Source of the DNA: Fastidiosipila sp964627125 | GTDB taxonomy: Bacteria; Bacillota; Clostridia; Saccharofermentanales; Fastidiosipilaceae | Direction: 5' to 3' | DNA length: 37,641 nucleotides | NCBI GenBank assembly: GCA_964627125.1 | Contig: CAZVJQ010000015.1 | Coordinates: 1-37,641 of the forward strand | Shown: in pieces, positions 1 to 7,662 of the stretch | Position numbering within the stretch: the stretch's first letter is position 1 | How the letters are laid out: each line of letters opens with the position of its first letter | Position numbers and translations under genes: made by a program | Notes under the pieces: generated by a model | Databases searched by the model: none | Told to the model about the DNA's origin: nothing | Seen by the model: the letters and a program-made list of their open reading frames with translations, nothing else

Positions 1-246
1 ATGTCCTAGGTTTATTTACAATAATTGAATTATTATTCACTTGTAAGTGTATAAAGCGTTAGTTCTTGTAAGTTTATGCAATCGGGCTTTTGGATTTACC
101 TCGTTGCTGCAATACTTAGAATTCCTTGGTTCAACAAATATTATTATCACAATTATTTACCATCTAAAATTGAATAAATGGCAGAAAATATTAGATATGA
201 TATAGAAAACATATCTTTATTAAGGTTATTGAATTTTTGAATGTTA
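1..246. other. left edge, downstream of mutM; no gene seen
   Basis: I see no convincing gene in this AT-rich stretch. The only structure is an inverted repeat, AGATATG (193-199) with CATATCT (210-216), about 30 bases past the mutM stop on the minus strand. It has only a weak T-rich run after it on that strand, so it is at best a poor terminator for mutM. Confidence 0.4.
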
Positions 247-1092
247 TTATTTTTGACAGTTTGGACAGTATACAGTTGTTCTTCCAGATAACTTTTCACT
301 CAGAAGAGGAGTATCACAGATTAGGCAATTTTCTTTACCTCTACCATATACTCTTAATTTATTTTGGAAACTTCCCTTTTCGTTATTAGCAGTCCTATAG
401 TCACTAAATGTAGTTCCCCCGCTAACTATTGCATCAGATAGAATATTTATTATTGCTAAGTGTAGGAGAGAAGCTTCTTCCATAGTAATACTTGCAGATG
501 GTCTAGTAGGCAGTATTTTAGCTGTAAATAGGCTCTCGTCAGCATATATATTACCTATGCCTGCAACAAGCTTCTGATCCAATAGAGAGGATTTAATGCT
601 TCTTTTAGGGTGGCTTTGAAGTCTGTTGAAGAAATATTCTTTAGTGAAATCAATAGATAGAGCATCTGGTCCTGAATTTAAGCTCAGAAGTAATTCATCA
701 TTAGTTTTATTTTGGACAAAATATAGTTTCCCAAATCTTCTAACATCATTGAAAATAAGGTCTCCGTTAGGGAAGACAAACTTCACATGACTATGTTTAT
801 GGTGAATAACTTCGTCTTGTTCTACTGTATTCATTGCAGATAAGAATAATAACTTTCCTGTCATTCTCAAATGCACAATTAATTGATGACTATCTTCAAA
901 ATTAATAATAAGGTACTTACCGTGTCTTGTAACAGCTAGTACTTGTTTATTAATAAAATGAGCATGGTCAATAGAACTACCTTTAATGCCAATAATATCT
1001 TGGCGCTTAAAGACAATATCTTGAAGAGTTCTAGATCCTATATAGTCATTTAGATTATTCTTAATTGTTTCTACTTCTGGTAATTCAGGCAT
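247..1092 (-). CDS. mutM: formamidopyrimidine-DNA glycosylase (Fpg/MutM)
   Basis: Bifunctional base-excision repair enzyme that removes oxidised purines such as 8-oxoguanine and nicks the strand by beta,delta-elimination. The 281-residue product has the usual family length. It begins MPELPEVET, so the start is certain: after Met removal Pro is the catalytic nucleophile and the next Glu is the second catalytic residue. The RHGKYL segment carries the conserved Lys, and the C-terminus holds the zinc finger as two CxxC pairs (CLIC and CPNC). No Shine-Dalgarno precedes the ATG. Instead a perfect 14-bp hairpin ends on the A of the start codon. It lies 68 bases after the XRE regulator gene on the same strand, so the two are probably cotranscribed. 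Confidence 0.97.
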   Translation of the reverse strand: MPELPEVETIKNNLNDYIGSRTLQDIVFKRQDIIGIKGSSIDHAHFINKQVLAVTRHGKYLIINFEDSHQLIVHLRMTGKLLFLSAMNTVEQDEVIHHKHSHVKFVFPNGDLIFNDVRRFGKLYFVQNKTNDELLLSLNSGPDALSIDFTKEYFFNRLQSHPKRSIKSSLLDQKLVAGIGNIYADESLFTAKILPTRPSASITMEEASLLHLAIINILSDAIVSGGTTFSDYRTANNEKGSFQNKLRVYGRGKENCLICDTPLLSEKLSGRTTVYCPNCQK

Positions 1093-1126
1093 GCCAAAAG
1101 TTTAGCAGATTACTAAACTTTTGGCA
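1092..1126 (-). promoter_or_regulatory. 14-bp perfect hairpin abutting the mutM start codon
   Basis: TGCCAAAAGTTTAG (1092-1105) and CTAAACTTTTGGCA (1113-1126) are exact reverse complements around a 7-base loop. On the minus strand the last base of the 3' arm is the A of the mutM ATG. There is no T-tract on either side, so it does not look like an ordinary terminator. It may control mutM translation or be an operator. Confidence 0.6.
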
Positions 1127-1160
1127 CGAAACAAAAAGGGAATAAATTGGGGGGAACCTA

Positions 1161-1589
1161 TTATTCTAAAGTAAGGGTGTCGGACACATTATCGTCAGAA
1201 TCGTTGTATTCATCTTCGCTCTCTGCGACTAATAATTTATCTTTTTTTAATAAGTTGGGGAGATTTACAGTAATCCTGTTTCGAATAGTTTCTAACTCAG
1301 CAAATGAATTTGATTCTTCGTTAGTTCTAAGTAAGGCATAGAATTGCTCTCTTAGATAAAGGAACTGCTTAATTAAATCATTTGGTTTAACTTCTAGTGC
1401 TGTACATATCTTCAATAACTTCATGAAGCTTATGATGTTATGTCCATTCTCTACAGCTGATAGATAACTAGAGTTAATGTCAGCTCTGACTGCTAGTTGA
1501 AGTTGGCTCAAACCTAGGAGTTGACGATGGTGCCTAAGTAATCCACCAAGGATTATGGGATCGATGTTTGCATCTTTTCTATTGTTCAT
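1161..1589 (-). CDS. XRE-family helix-turn-helix regulator
   Basis: A 142-residue protein with an HTH_3-type DNA-binding domain at about residues 14-68. The core shows LLRHHRQLLGLSQLQLA, then SYLSAVENGHN as the recognition-helix region. The C-terminal half (about 70-142) is predicted helical and ends in a very acidic, Ser/Asp-rich tail. The ATG is preceded by GGAGGT at good spacing. I cannot name its target. The divergent region upstream (1590-1867) contains three inverted repeats that could be its operators, and mutM follows it on the same strand. Confidence 0.85.
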   Translation of the reverse strand: MNNRKDANIDPIILGGLLRHHRQLLGLSQLQLAVRADINSSYLSAVENGHNIISFMKLLKICTALEVKPNDLIKQFLYLREQFYALLRTNEESNSFAELETIRNRITVNLPNLLKKDKLLVAESEDEYNDSDDNVSDTLTLE

Positions 1590-1659
1590 ACTTCTACCTC
1601 CATATTAGTTGCATCTTAGCTCATAGCAAATGTCTTAGATGCATAAATATAAACAAAAA

Positions 1660-1681
1660 ATATTCTTGTTTAAATGAATAT
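1660..1681. repeat. inverted repeat ATATTC-N10-GAATAT
   Basis: Half-sites ATATTC (1660-1665) and GAATAT (1676-1681) lie in the divergent region between the XRE regulator and the nucleotidyltransferase. The same half-sites recur at 1792-1811 with an 8-base spacer. Possible regulator sites, but AT-rich sequence makes chance matches common. Confidence 0.35.
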
Positions 1682-1751
1682 AAATCCATAATATTATAAT
1701 TTGCATAACATGTCTATTGGGTATATGCGAAGTTTTCCAATTAAAGCGAAA

Positions 1752-1774
1752 AATATTGTTTTGTTTACAATATT
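1752..1774. promoter_or_regulatory. 23-bp perfect inverted repeat, candidate operator
   Basis: AATATTGT (1752-1759) and ACAATATT (1767-1774) are exact reverse complements separated by 7 bases. It sits midway between the divergent XRE regulator and nucleotidyltransferase genes. It is the best operator candidate in this intergenic region. Confidence 0.45.
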
Positions 1775-1791
1775 ACATTTTGCTAACCAAA

Positions 1792-1831
1792 ATATTCTTA
1801 TATAGGAATATATGTTTGAATCTCTTATAAT
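1792..1831 (+). promoter_or_regulatory. inverted repeat plus -10 element before the nucleotidyltransferase gene
   Basis: ATATTC (1792-1797) and GAATAT (1806-1811) repeat the half-sites seen at 1660-1681. A TATAAT follows at 1826-1831, about 36 bases before the ATG. I see no good -35 at 16-18 bases, so the promoter may need an activator or be weak. Confidence 0.35.
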
Positions 1832-1867
1832 GGTTAATAATATATTAGAAAAGTACGGAGGTGTGCT

Positions 1868-2620
1868 ATGAAGGCAATAATTCTAGCAGCAGGATATGCA
1901 ACTAGATTATATCCATTGACAAAAGATAAGCCCAAGGCTCTTTTACCAATTGCAGACAAGGAAATCATTAATTATATTGTGGACGAGTTAGTCACTATAG
2001 ATGAGATTGATGAAATAATTGTAATTAGTAATCATAGATTTATTAATCATTTTAATCATTGGCAAGAAGCAGCAAGTAAAAACTATGATTGTAAAATTAC
2101 AGTTCTTGATGATAATACAGTCAGCGATGAAGATAAATTGGGTGCAATTGGAGATATTGATTTTGTAATAGATGAACTTGAATTAGATGATGATTTACTA
2201 ATTATTGCAGGTGATAATATCTTTACTTACCCACTATTAGAAATCTTCAATGAATATAAGAAACATGGACAAGACATGATTCTAGTTAAGAAACATGATG
2301 ACTTAGAAGATCTTAAACGTTTTGCAGTTGTTCTAACTGATGAAAATAATATCGTAACTGACTTAGAAGAAAAACCAAGTAATCCAAAATCTGATTTAGC
2401 AGCTTATGCAACATATTTCTACAACAAAGAAACAATTCCACTATTTAAAGAATATCTAAATGAAGGTAATAATCCTGATTCACCAGGTAATTTCCCAGCA
2501 TGGTTATACAAGAAGAAATCAGTGCGTGCACATGCATTTGAAGGTGAAGCATTTGATATAGGAACTCATCAGTCTTACAAGGAAGTTGATGAATACATAA
2601 GAGAAAATTTTAATAAGTAA
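1868..2620 (+). CDS. NTP-transferase family sugar nucleotidyltransferase
   Basis: A 250-residue single-domain nucleotidyltransferase of the RmlA/GalU-like fold. It opens with the NTP-binding signature MKAIILAAGYATRLYPLT, followed by KPKALLPI with the conserved Lys. IIAGDNIF (about 116-123) supplies the metal-binding Asp, and LEEKPSNP (166-173) is typical of glucose-1-phosphate thymidylyl- or uridylyltransferases. It would make an NDP-sugar or a similar activated headgroup for cell-surface polymers. Length fits the short nucleotidyltransferases rather than full RmlA (about 290). The start is set by CGGAGGTG just upstream. The exact substrate is not readable, and a LicC-type cytidylyltransferase role is possible. 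It is followed by upp with its own promoter. Confidence 0.85.
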   Translation: MKAIILAAGYATRLYPLTKDKPKALLPIADKEIINYIVDELVTIDEIDEIIVISNHRFINHFNHWQEAASKNYDCKITVLDDNTVSDEDKLGAIGDIDFVIDELELDDDLLIIAGDNIFTYPLLEIFNEYKKHGQDMILVKKHDDLEDLKRFAVVLTDENNIVTDLEEKPSNPKSDLAAYATYFYNKETIPLFKEYLNEGNNPDSPGNFPAWLYKKKSVRAHAFEGEAFDIGTHQSYKEVDEYIRENFNK

Positions 2621-2626
2621 GATTAC

Positions 2627-2655
2627 TTGCGCTTAAACATGCGTGGGTATAAAAT
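2627..2655 (+). promoter_or_regulatory. upp promoter
   Basis: TTGCGC (2627-2632), a 17-base spacer, and TAAAAT (2650-2655), in the gap between the nucleotidyltransferase gene and upp. Confidence 0.5.
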
Positions 2656-2695
2656 AAGTAGAAGAAAAATTTAATAAATATAGGAGTTAAACAAC

Positions 2696-3337
2696 ATGGC
2701 AGAAGGTAAAGGCAATATATACATTTTTGATCATCCATTAATTCAACATAAAGTAACTAAGATGAGAGATATTAATACTTCAACTAAAGAGTTTAGAGAA
2801 TTAGTAAATGAAGTAGCGTTATTAATGGGATATGAAGTAACTAGAGATCTACCGCTAGAAGAAGTTGAAGTTGAGACACCTGTTACAACTGGAACATTCA
2901 ATGTTCTATCAGGAAAGAAATTAGCATTAGTTCCTATTTTAAGAGCAGGTTTAGGAATGGTAGATGGAATGTTATCTTTAATTCCATCAGCTAAAGTTGG
3001 ACACATCGGTTTATATAGAGACCCAGAAACCTTAGAAGCAATTGAGTATTACTGTAAACTGCCAGATGATGTATCTTCAAGATTAGTTATTCTTTTAGAC
3101 CCAATGTTAGCTACAGGTGCAAGTGCAGTTGCAGCCGTAAACTCCTTAAAAGAAAGAGGAGTTACAGACATTAAATTTGTATGTACTATTGCAGCTCCTG
3201 AAGGTATTGAAGTATTACAAAAGAATCACCCAGATGTATCAATTTATGCAGCTGCTTGTGATGAAGGATTAAATGATCACTCATACATCATTCCTGGTCT
3301 AGGTGATGCAGGGGACAGAATCTTTGGTACTAAATAA
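2696..3337 (+). CDS. upp: uracil phosphoribosyltransferase
   Basis: Pyrimidine salvage enzyme converting uracil and PRPP to UMP. The 213-residue length is standard for Upp. The PRPP-binding loop is seen in LLDPMLATGASA (about 143-154), and VPILRAGLGM (about 80-89) is the conserved segment preceding the active site. The C-terminal YIIPGLGDAGDR is the family's uracil-binding signature. The start is supported by ATAGGAG 10 bases upstream. It is followed by a strong bidirectional terminator shared with the convergent Tad operon. Confidence 0.98.
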   Translation: MAEGKGNIYIFDHPLIQHKVTKMRDINTSTKEFRELVNEVALLMGYEVTRDLPLEEVEVETPVTTGTFNVLSGKKLALVPILRAGLGMVDGMLSLIPSAKVGHIGLYRDPETLEAIEYYCKLPDDVSSRLVILLDPMLATGASAVAAVNSLKERGVTDIKFVCTIAAPEGIEVLQKNHPDVSIYAAACDEGLNDHSYIIPGLGDAGDRIFGTK

Positions 3338-3345
3338 TTTTTTAG

Positions 3346-3400
3346 AGTTAAGAAAATTTTGTTATATGACCTCTCACACGAGAGGTCATTTTTCTTAACT
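3346..3400. terminator. bidirectional terminator between upp and the Tad operon
   Basis: The core stem ATGACCTCTC (3366-3375) pairs perfectly with GAGAGGTCAT (3380-3389) around an ACAC loop. It is flanked by complementary arms AGTTAAGAAAA (3346-3356) and TTTTCTTAACT (3390-3400), giving T-tracts in both directions for these convergent units. Confidence 0.9.
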
Positions 3401-4646
3401 ACTGTATAGTCAACCTAAAATGTAAATTCAGTAATTTTATATGCGATACTGTACTTAATTCATACTCATCAAATCTATTCATGTATCTTGATTCTAAGAA
3501 ACAGTCAACATTCTTAGATATTGAAGCTATAAAGAAACTACCCGCTCTTTGAACAATCCTAATATAAAGTTCATTACTATCTTCAATTCTTAACCTTAAA
3601 TCAGAATGCTCATGACTCCCAATAGTGAACTCAGATGTTAATACATTCCAAGTCCTTAGAGTAGGCAGATTAGGGATATATCCTTCTATTAAATCCACTC
3701 TCATGGTTCTATTTAATTTTTGTGGATGTAGAGCCATCTTATCTGAATAAGTGTCATCAATTGTTGGGAACTCAAACTCATTCTTATCTAACTTAGAGCT
3801 GCTAAATTCTATTCTATATGGGGATCCTGGTGCCAATAATAAAAATATAACAGTAAGTGCAGACATAGCTACTATCGCCAAAAGAGTAAATAGATGAGAT
3901 TGTTGAATTCCATTTTGTGAATATTGAATCGCATAAATTAACAAGATACAAATAAATGCAATTCCTATTAAAATGTTTGGAAAATTCAATGACCTAAGTA
4001 CTAGACTAAATTTCTCTTTTAAAGAATCTTCAACCTTGCTACTAATTAATTTTTGATCTTTCTTAGCTGTTATTTGTTTCACATCTGATAAAGAATTTAA
4101 TTCTCTATGTAATTCTTCATATCCACTAGGAATAGAGGATAACAGTTTCTGATACCCAACCTTATTACTATCTTTTTTATCTAACTCAATTAATCTTTTG
4201 ACTAAACTAGTCATAAGCAATTTGAAGTTGTCATTGAATTCTTCTTTTGAATACATCTTAGTTTTCAATGGCAAATATACAAACTTTACTTCAATTGATT
4301 TTTTAATCTTATGAGCATAGATATTACTTATATCTAACAGAATATTCTCCACAGCCAACACAGAATTATTTATTATCTCAAGCATTAAACAAATCTCATT
4401 CATAAGGAAGATAATTTCATCTTTCTTAAGGGATGAATATACTTCATCTAGAGATTTATATTCAGCTAGAAAAGCGTAAAGACTCTGTTTTAATGCTACT
4501 TCGTGTATAGTCCATTTGAAAAAATAATCATTACGCCATGAGTCCAGCCATAGCAAGGGATATTTTGCATATTCTTGACTAGGCTCTGGCGTATAAAAAA
4601 GAATATTCTTTCCATTCTCTTTTGTAATTTCTATGTTTCCTATCAT
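3399..4646 (-). CDS. DUF6382-like membrane protein with degenerate FHA domain (Tad locus)
   Basis: A 415-residue protein and last gene of the Tad operon. The N-terminal cytoplasmic region (about 1-180) looks like the DUF6382 domain that accompanies Tad loci in Clostridia. Two membrane helices follow at about 223-241 and 252-272, and then a C-terminal FHA-like fold (about 333-415) with FTIGSHEHSDLRLR. Compared with a true FHA domain, the IGR arginine is Ser and the S-R-x-H phosphothreonine-binding block reads NELYIRIV, so phosphopeptide binding is probably lost. The ATG lies 2 bases after the Flp stop, suggesting translational coupling. The DUF6382 assignment rests on layout and context and is less certain than the locus assignment. 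Confidence 0.6.
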   Translation of the reverse strand: MIGNIEITKENGKNILFYTPEPSQEYAKYPLLWLDSWRNDYFFKWTIHEVALKQSLYAFLAEYKSLDEVYSSLKKDEIIFLMNEICLMLEIINNSVLAVENILLDISNIYAHKIKKSIEVKFVYLPLKTKMYSKEEFNDNFKLLMTSLVKRLIELDKKDSNKVGYQKLLSSIPSGYEELHRELNSLSDVKQITAKKDQKLISSKVEDSLKEKFSLVLRSLNFPNILIGIAFICILLIYAIQYSQNGIQQSHLFTLLAIVAMSALTVIFLLLAPGSPYRIEFSSSKLDKNEFEFPTIDDTYSDKMALHPQKLNRTMRVDLIEGYIPNLPTLRTWNVLTSEFTIGSHEHSDLRLRIEDSNELYIRIVQRAGSFFIASISKNVDCFLESRYMNRFDEYELSTVSHIKLLNLHFRLTIQ

Positions 4647-4648
4647 GT

Positions 4649-4867
4649 CTATGAGAATACCTGTGATAACTTACTGTAATCAAATGCGTCACTAAATAAA
4701 CGACCTGTGAAATCTCTAATCTGCCCATTGAATATCAGAGCAACAGCGAGCACTATCGCAATGATAATTACTAATTCTAAAACCATTGATCCTGAATCCT
4801 CATTCAAAAAATTCTTGTACAGAGATTTCAGATTCTTACTTTTTACTTCATTTTTTCTTTTGTTCAT
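4649..4867 (-). CDS. flp: Flp-like type IVb prepilin
   Basis: A 72-residue prepilin-like protein. A basic leader (MNKRKNEVKSKNLKSLYK) precedes EDSGSMVLELVIIIAIVLA: Gly at -1, and Glu at +5 (G|SMVLE), followed by one hydrophobic helix. That is the type IVb/Flp processing site. The short remaining C-terminus (about 25 residues) fits Flp, the main subunit of Tad pili. I chose the internal ATG at 4867 because AAGGACGG lies just before it; an upstream in-frame ATG at 4900 has no ribosome binding site. It sits between the TadB/C fusion gene and the FHA protein gene. No prepilin peptidase (TadV) is present in the window. Confidence 0.7.
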   Translation of the reverse strand: MNKRKNEVKSKNLKSLYKNFLNEDSGSMVLELVIIIAIVLAVALIFNGQIRDFTGRLFSDAFDYSKLSQVFS

Positions 4868-4959
4868 TCTTCTTCCGTCCTTATTTATATTTCGATGCAT
4901 CTTGTTTTTAGTATAGGTTCTTTCAGCTATAGATAATTCTTACAATTACTCACATTTAG

Positions 4960-6480
4960 CTAAAATTGTGAAAGTATTGGTGCTAAGCAGACAAGAAATA
5001 CACTTAGAAGATTTAGCAACATAGGTACTAAATAGAGACTACTTTTCTTAGCAGTATCTTTTCTTCTATCTTCTTGCCACTTAGCTTGAATGTGATTTAA
5101 TTGGAGTTTGAGTAAGGATAATGACTCTGTAGTTTTAGATAAAGAATACTGATTCAATAGTTCTAAAAAACTTATAAGCTCATTGTTATCCAATTTATTA
5201 GAAAAATTCTGAAAACTATCTTCAATACTCTTACCATTCCTAATATTCGCCTTAATAAATAGTAATTCTTGTCTCAAGGAGTTATTTAAATCTGAGTGCT
5301 CAAGGACATAAGTTAAAGAAATTTCAATGTTATTTCCTGCAGATATTAACAAAACTAAATGCTGTATAAACTTAGGCATATCTAATCTTACTTCTTGAAT
5401 ATATTCATTAGATTTCATTATTAGATTCAATTCAGGATAAAGAGCGAAGAGTAAAATAACAGATATTATTAAATATATAGGAAGTGAAAAAATGAACATA
5501 ATCACCGAAGCTAAAATTGAGTAAATTAAATATCTATTCTTTTCCGTCCTTAATCTGTGTTTAAGTTCACTCTCGAGCCGGCTATCATTTGCAGAAAGTA
5601 TTTGAATAGATTTCTCTAATCGAATCTTAAATATTATAAAAATTCTTCTGTGCTTCTTCTTTTGCAGTTTTAAAGATTTTTTCTTCATCTTAGTTTTTGA
5701 CTTAGATTTCTTATTAGATTTTTTCTTAAATCTAGCAGGAGTGAAGTGCGATAAAGTAAACATTAAAGAGAAGAAGAATAGGGCATAGGCTATTAGTAAT
5801 AACATACTTCCAAGGCTAGAACTATAAGCAGAGATTAAAAATTCAGGAATACTAGCTTTTAAAAATATTAGTATAAGATTTGGCATTACTGAGATGGTAA
5901 TAGCTTCAACTAATTTTTGAGCATTATCTGCTATAAAGGTATTTTCTTCAGCCTTTTGATTTTGCATATAAAGTAAAACTTCTCTTACAAAGTTACTTGT
6001 TTGTATTCCTAAGTATTGTGGCTCACTTAATATAGAGAGACTTAGATTTGCATCTTCGCATGGAAATGCTGCAATTAATAATCTAGATATTTCAGAAAAA
6101 CTAGCTCTAGATTCTATACTTCTTAGGATCTTATTTAATGATCTATTTAGTCTATTATTATTAGAATTTTTCAAGAAGTTTTGCACTGCAGCAGCTATAG
6201 CATTAGATAGAGCCTTATTCATGCTCAACTCACTTAGTAAAAATTGAATGAATTTTATAAATTGCCTCTCAACTTGTCTAAGAAATAAATAGTTAAGTAG
6301 ATTAAGTAAATTCTTTATTATCAAAAGTGCTGAAACAATGGAAAGAAGAATTACTAATTGAATATTTTCTGTATAAAGAGATAGCAGCATAGCAAATAGA
6401 GAAGCTAAAAAAGCTATTAGACTAAAAATAGTCAATACTCTTGAATAATTTATAGTTCTTATCTTGCTTAAGATTTTCAT
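4960..6480 (-). CDS. fused TadB-TadC-like inner-membrane platform protein
   Basis: A 506-residue protein that appears to contain two T2SSF-type halves normally encoded by separate genes, tadB and tadC. The first half (about 1-250) has membrane helices near 17-35, 41-65, 198-212 and 223-243, with a cytoplasmic helical region between. A very basic linker (about 251-279, mostly Lys/Arg/Ser) follows. The second half (about 280-506) has helices near 317-347 and 480-503 flanking the motif RLDMPKFIQHLVLLISAGNN, typical of T2SSF domains. TadB and TadC form the platform on which the TadA ATPase drives pilus assembly. There is no internal stop, so it reads as a real fusion. GAGGAG precedes the ATG; the TadA gene lies 8 bases upstream. 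Confidence 0.7.
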   Translation of the reverse strand: MKILSKIRTINYSRVLTIFSLIAFLASLFAMLLSLYTENIQLVILLSIVSALLIIKNLLNLLNYLFLRQVERQFIKFIQFLLSELSMNKALSNAIAAAVQNFLKNSNNNRLNRSLNKILRSIESRASFSEISRLLIAAFPCEDANLSLSILSEPQYLGIQTSNFVREVLLYMQNQKAEENTFIADNAQKLVEAITISVMPNLILIFLKASIPEFLISAYSSSLGSMLLLIAYALFFFSLMFTLSHFTPARFKKKSNKKSKSKTKMKKKSLKLQKKKHRRIFIIFKIRLEKSIQILSANDSRLESELKHRLRTEKNRYLIYSILASVIMFIFSLPIYLIISVILLFALYPELNLIMKSNEYIQEVRLDMPKFIQHLVLLISAGNNIEISLTYVLEHSDLNNSLRQELLFIKANIRNGKSIEDSFQNFSNKLDNNELISFLELLNQYSLSKTTESLSLLKLQLNHIQAKWQEDRRKDTAKKSSLYLVPMLLNLLSVFLVCLAPILSQF

Positions 6481-6488
6481 TTGCTCCT

Positions 6489-7661
6489 CTATTCCTTAAT
6501 ATTTTGGTAAATGAAATTGAGTTTGAATATTTCATTTTTATCTTCTTCAATACTTGCTATTTCACTTATATATCTTTCACCAAATTCATCTCTTTTAATA
6601 TTTATTATTAATTCAAATGCTGAAATGATTTGTTTTACTAAGTTGTCATAGTTCAATTTAGAACCCTCCGTGCAGAGGTCTGCCAATCTATAGATAGTCC
6701 CTCTAGCATCATTTGCATGAATTGTACAAAGAGTTCCCTGATGACCAGTCTGTGCAGATCTAAGCATTGCATATGCTTCCTTACCACGAACCTCTCCAAC
6801 TATGATTCTGTCTGGTCTCATCCTGAGTGAGTTTCGTATTAACTCATCCATATCTACATTGTTTATAGGATTATTTAAGTCTTCTCGTACAACTAAACTT
6901 ACCCAGTTATTCTTATCTTGGAGTTGTAATTCAGGTGAATCTTCAACACTAACAATCCTCTCGTCATTAGGAATAAATGCAGATAGAACATTTAACAGAG
7001 TAGTTTTACCAGTTCCTGTTCCGCCACTTATAATAATTCCTCGTTTCTTCTTAACTGCATCTTCAAGAAATGAACTTAATTCTTCAGATAGAAAAGAAGA
7101 GGAAATTAATTCATCTATAGATGGTTTTATGCCTGTGAATTTCCTAATTGTGAAAATTGGACCATCAGGTGCAATAGGAGCCAAAACTGCATGAGCTCTA
7201 GATCCATCTTCAAGCTTCAAACTAGCCATAGGTCTACTAATAGATAGATTCTCATTATGCCTAGAGAAGAAGGAGATGAGCATATTAGTTAATTCTTCAA
7301 CAGATGAAAATCTCAAGTCACTTTCAAATATTTGTCCATGCATTTCATAGAAAATATTATCTGCACCATTAACCATAATTTCAGTAATTTCTTCATTGTC
7401 TAATAGAGGTTGTAATATCCCAAGCCTCCTTAATTTATTGAAGATTCTTGCAGATAATATTTCTATCTCATTTAAACTAAACTGATTAGATAAATTTTCC
7501 TTATTGACGTGCCAGGTAATAATTTCCTTAACTCTTACATCGCTAGCATCATCTTCGAGCAATAAATCCTTGTAGACAATATTTGTAATTCTCTCTTCAA
7601 ATTTCTTCTCGTCAATTAATTTAGTTTCAGTCTTAGAAGCAGAACTTCGTTTGAAAAACAT
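6489..7661 (-). CDS. tadA: Tad/Flp pilus assembly ATPase (TadA/CpaF family)
   Basis: A 390-residue secretion ATPase of the type II/IV superfamily that powers Tad pilus assembly at the inner membrane. Walker A is GGTGTGKTT (about 213-221), the Walker B region is RIIVGEVRG (about 285-293), and the His box GHQGTLCTIHAND follows (about 306-318). The N-terminal domain contains EITEIMVNGADNIF, the CpaF/VirB11-type segment. I place the start at 7661 because GGAGGT lies 8 bases upstream; the longer frame from 7694 would overlap the preceding gene by 32 bases and lacks a site. The start follows the stop of the TadZ-like gene by one base, so translation is probably coupled. Confidence 0.93.
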   Translation of the reverse strand: MFFKRSSASKTETKLIDEKKFEERITNIVYKDLLLEDDASDVRVKEIITWHVNKENLSNQFSLNEIEILSARIFNKLRRLGILQPLLDNEEITEIMVNGADNIFYEMHGQIFESDLRFSSVEELTNMLISFFSRHNENLSISRPMASLKLEDGSRAHAVLAPIAPDGPIFTIRKFTGIKPSIDELISSSFLSEELSSFLEDAVKKKRGIIISGGTGTGKTTLLNVLSAFIPNDERIVSVEDSPELQLQDKNNWVSLVVREDLNNPINNVDMDELIRNSLRMRPDRIIVGEVRGKEAYAMLRSAQTGHQGTLCTIHANDARGTIYRLADLCTEGSKLNYDNLVKQIISAFELIINIKRDEFGERYISEIASIEEDKNEIFKLNFIYQNIKE

Positions 7662-7662
7662 A

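Noticed and set aside
4960..6480. Frameshift-joined tadB and tadC
   Set aside because: The frame is continuous with a sensible basic linker and no stop, so a genuine fusion is simpler, though a sequencing artefact cannot be fully excluded.
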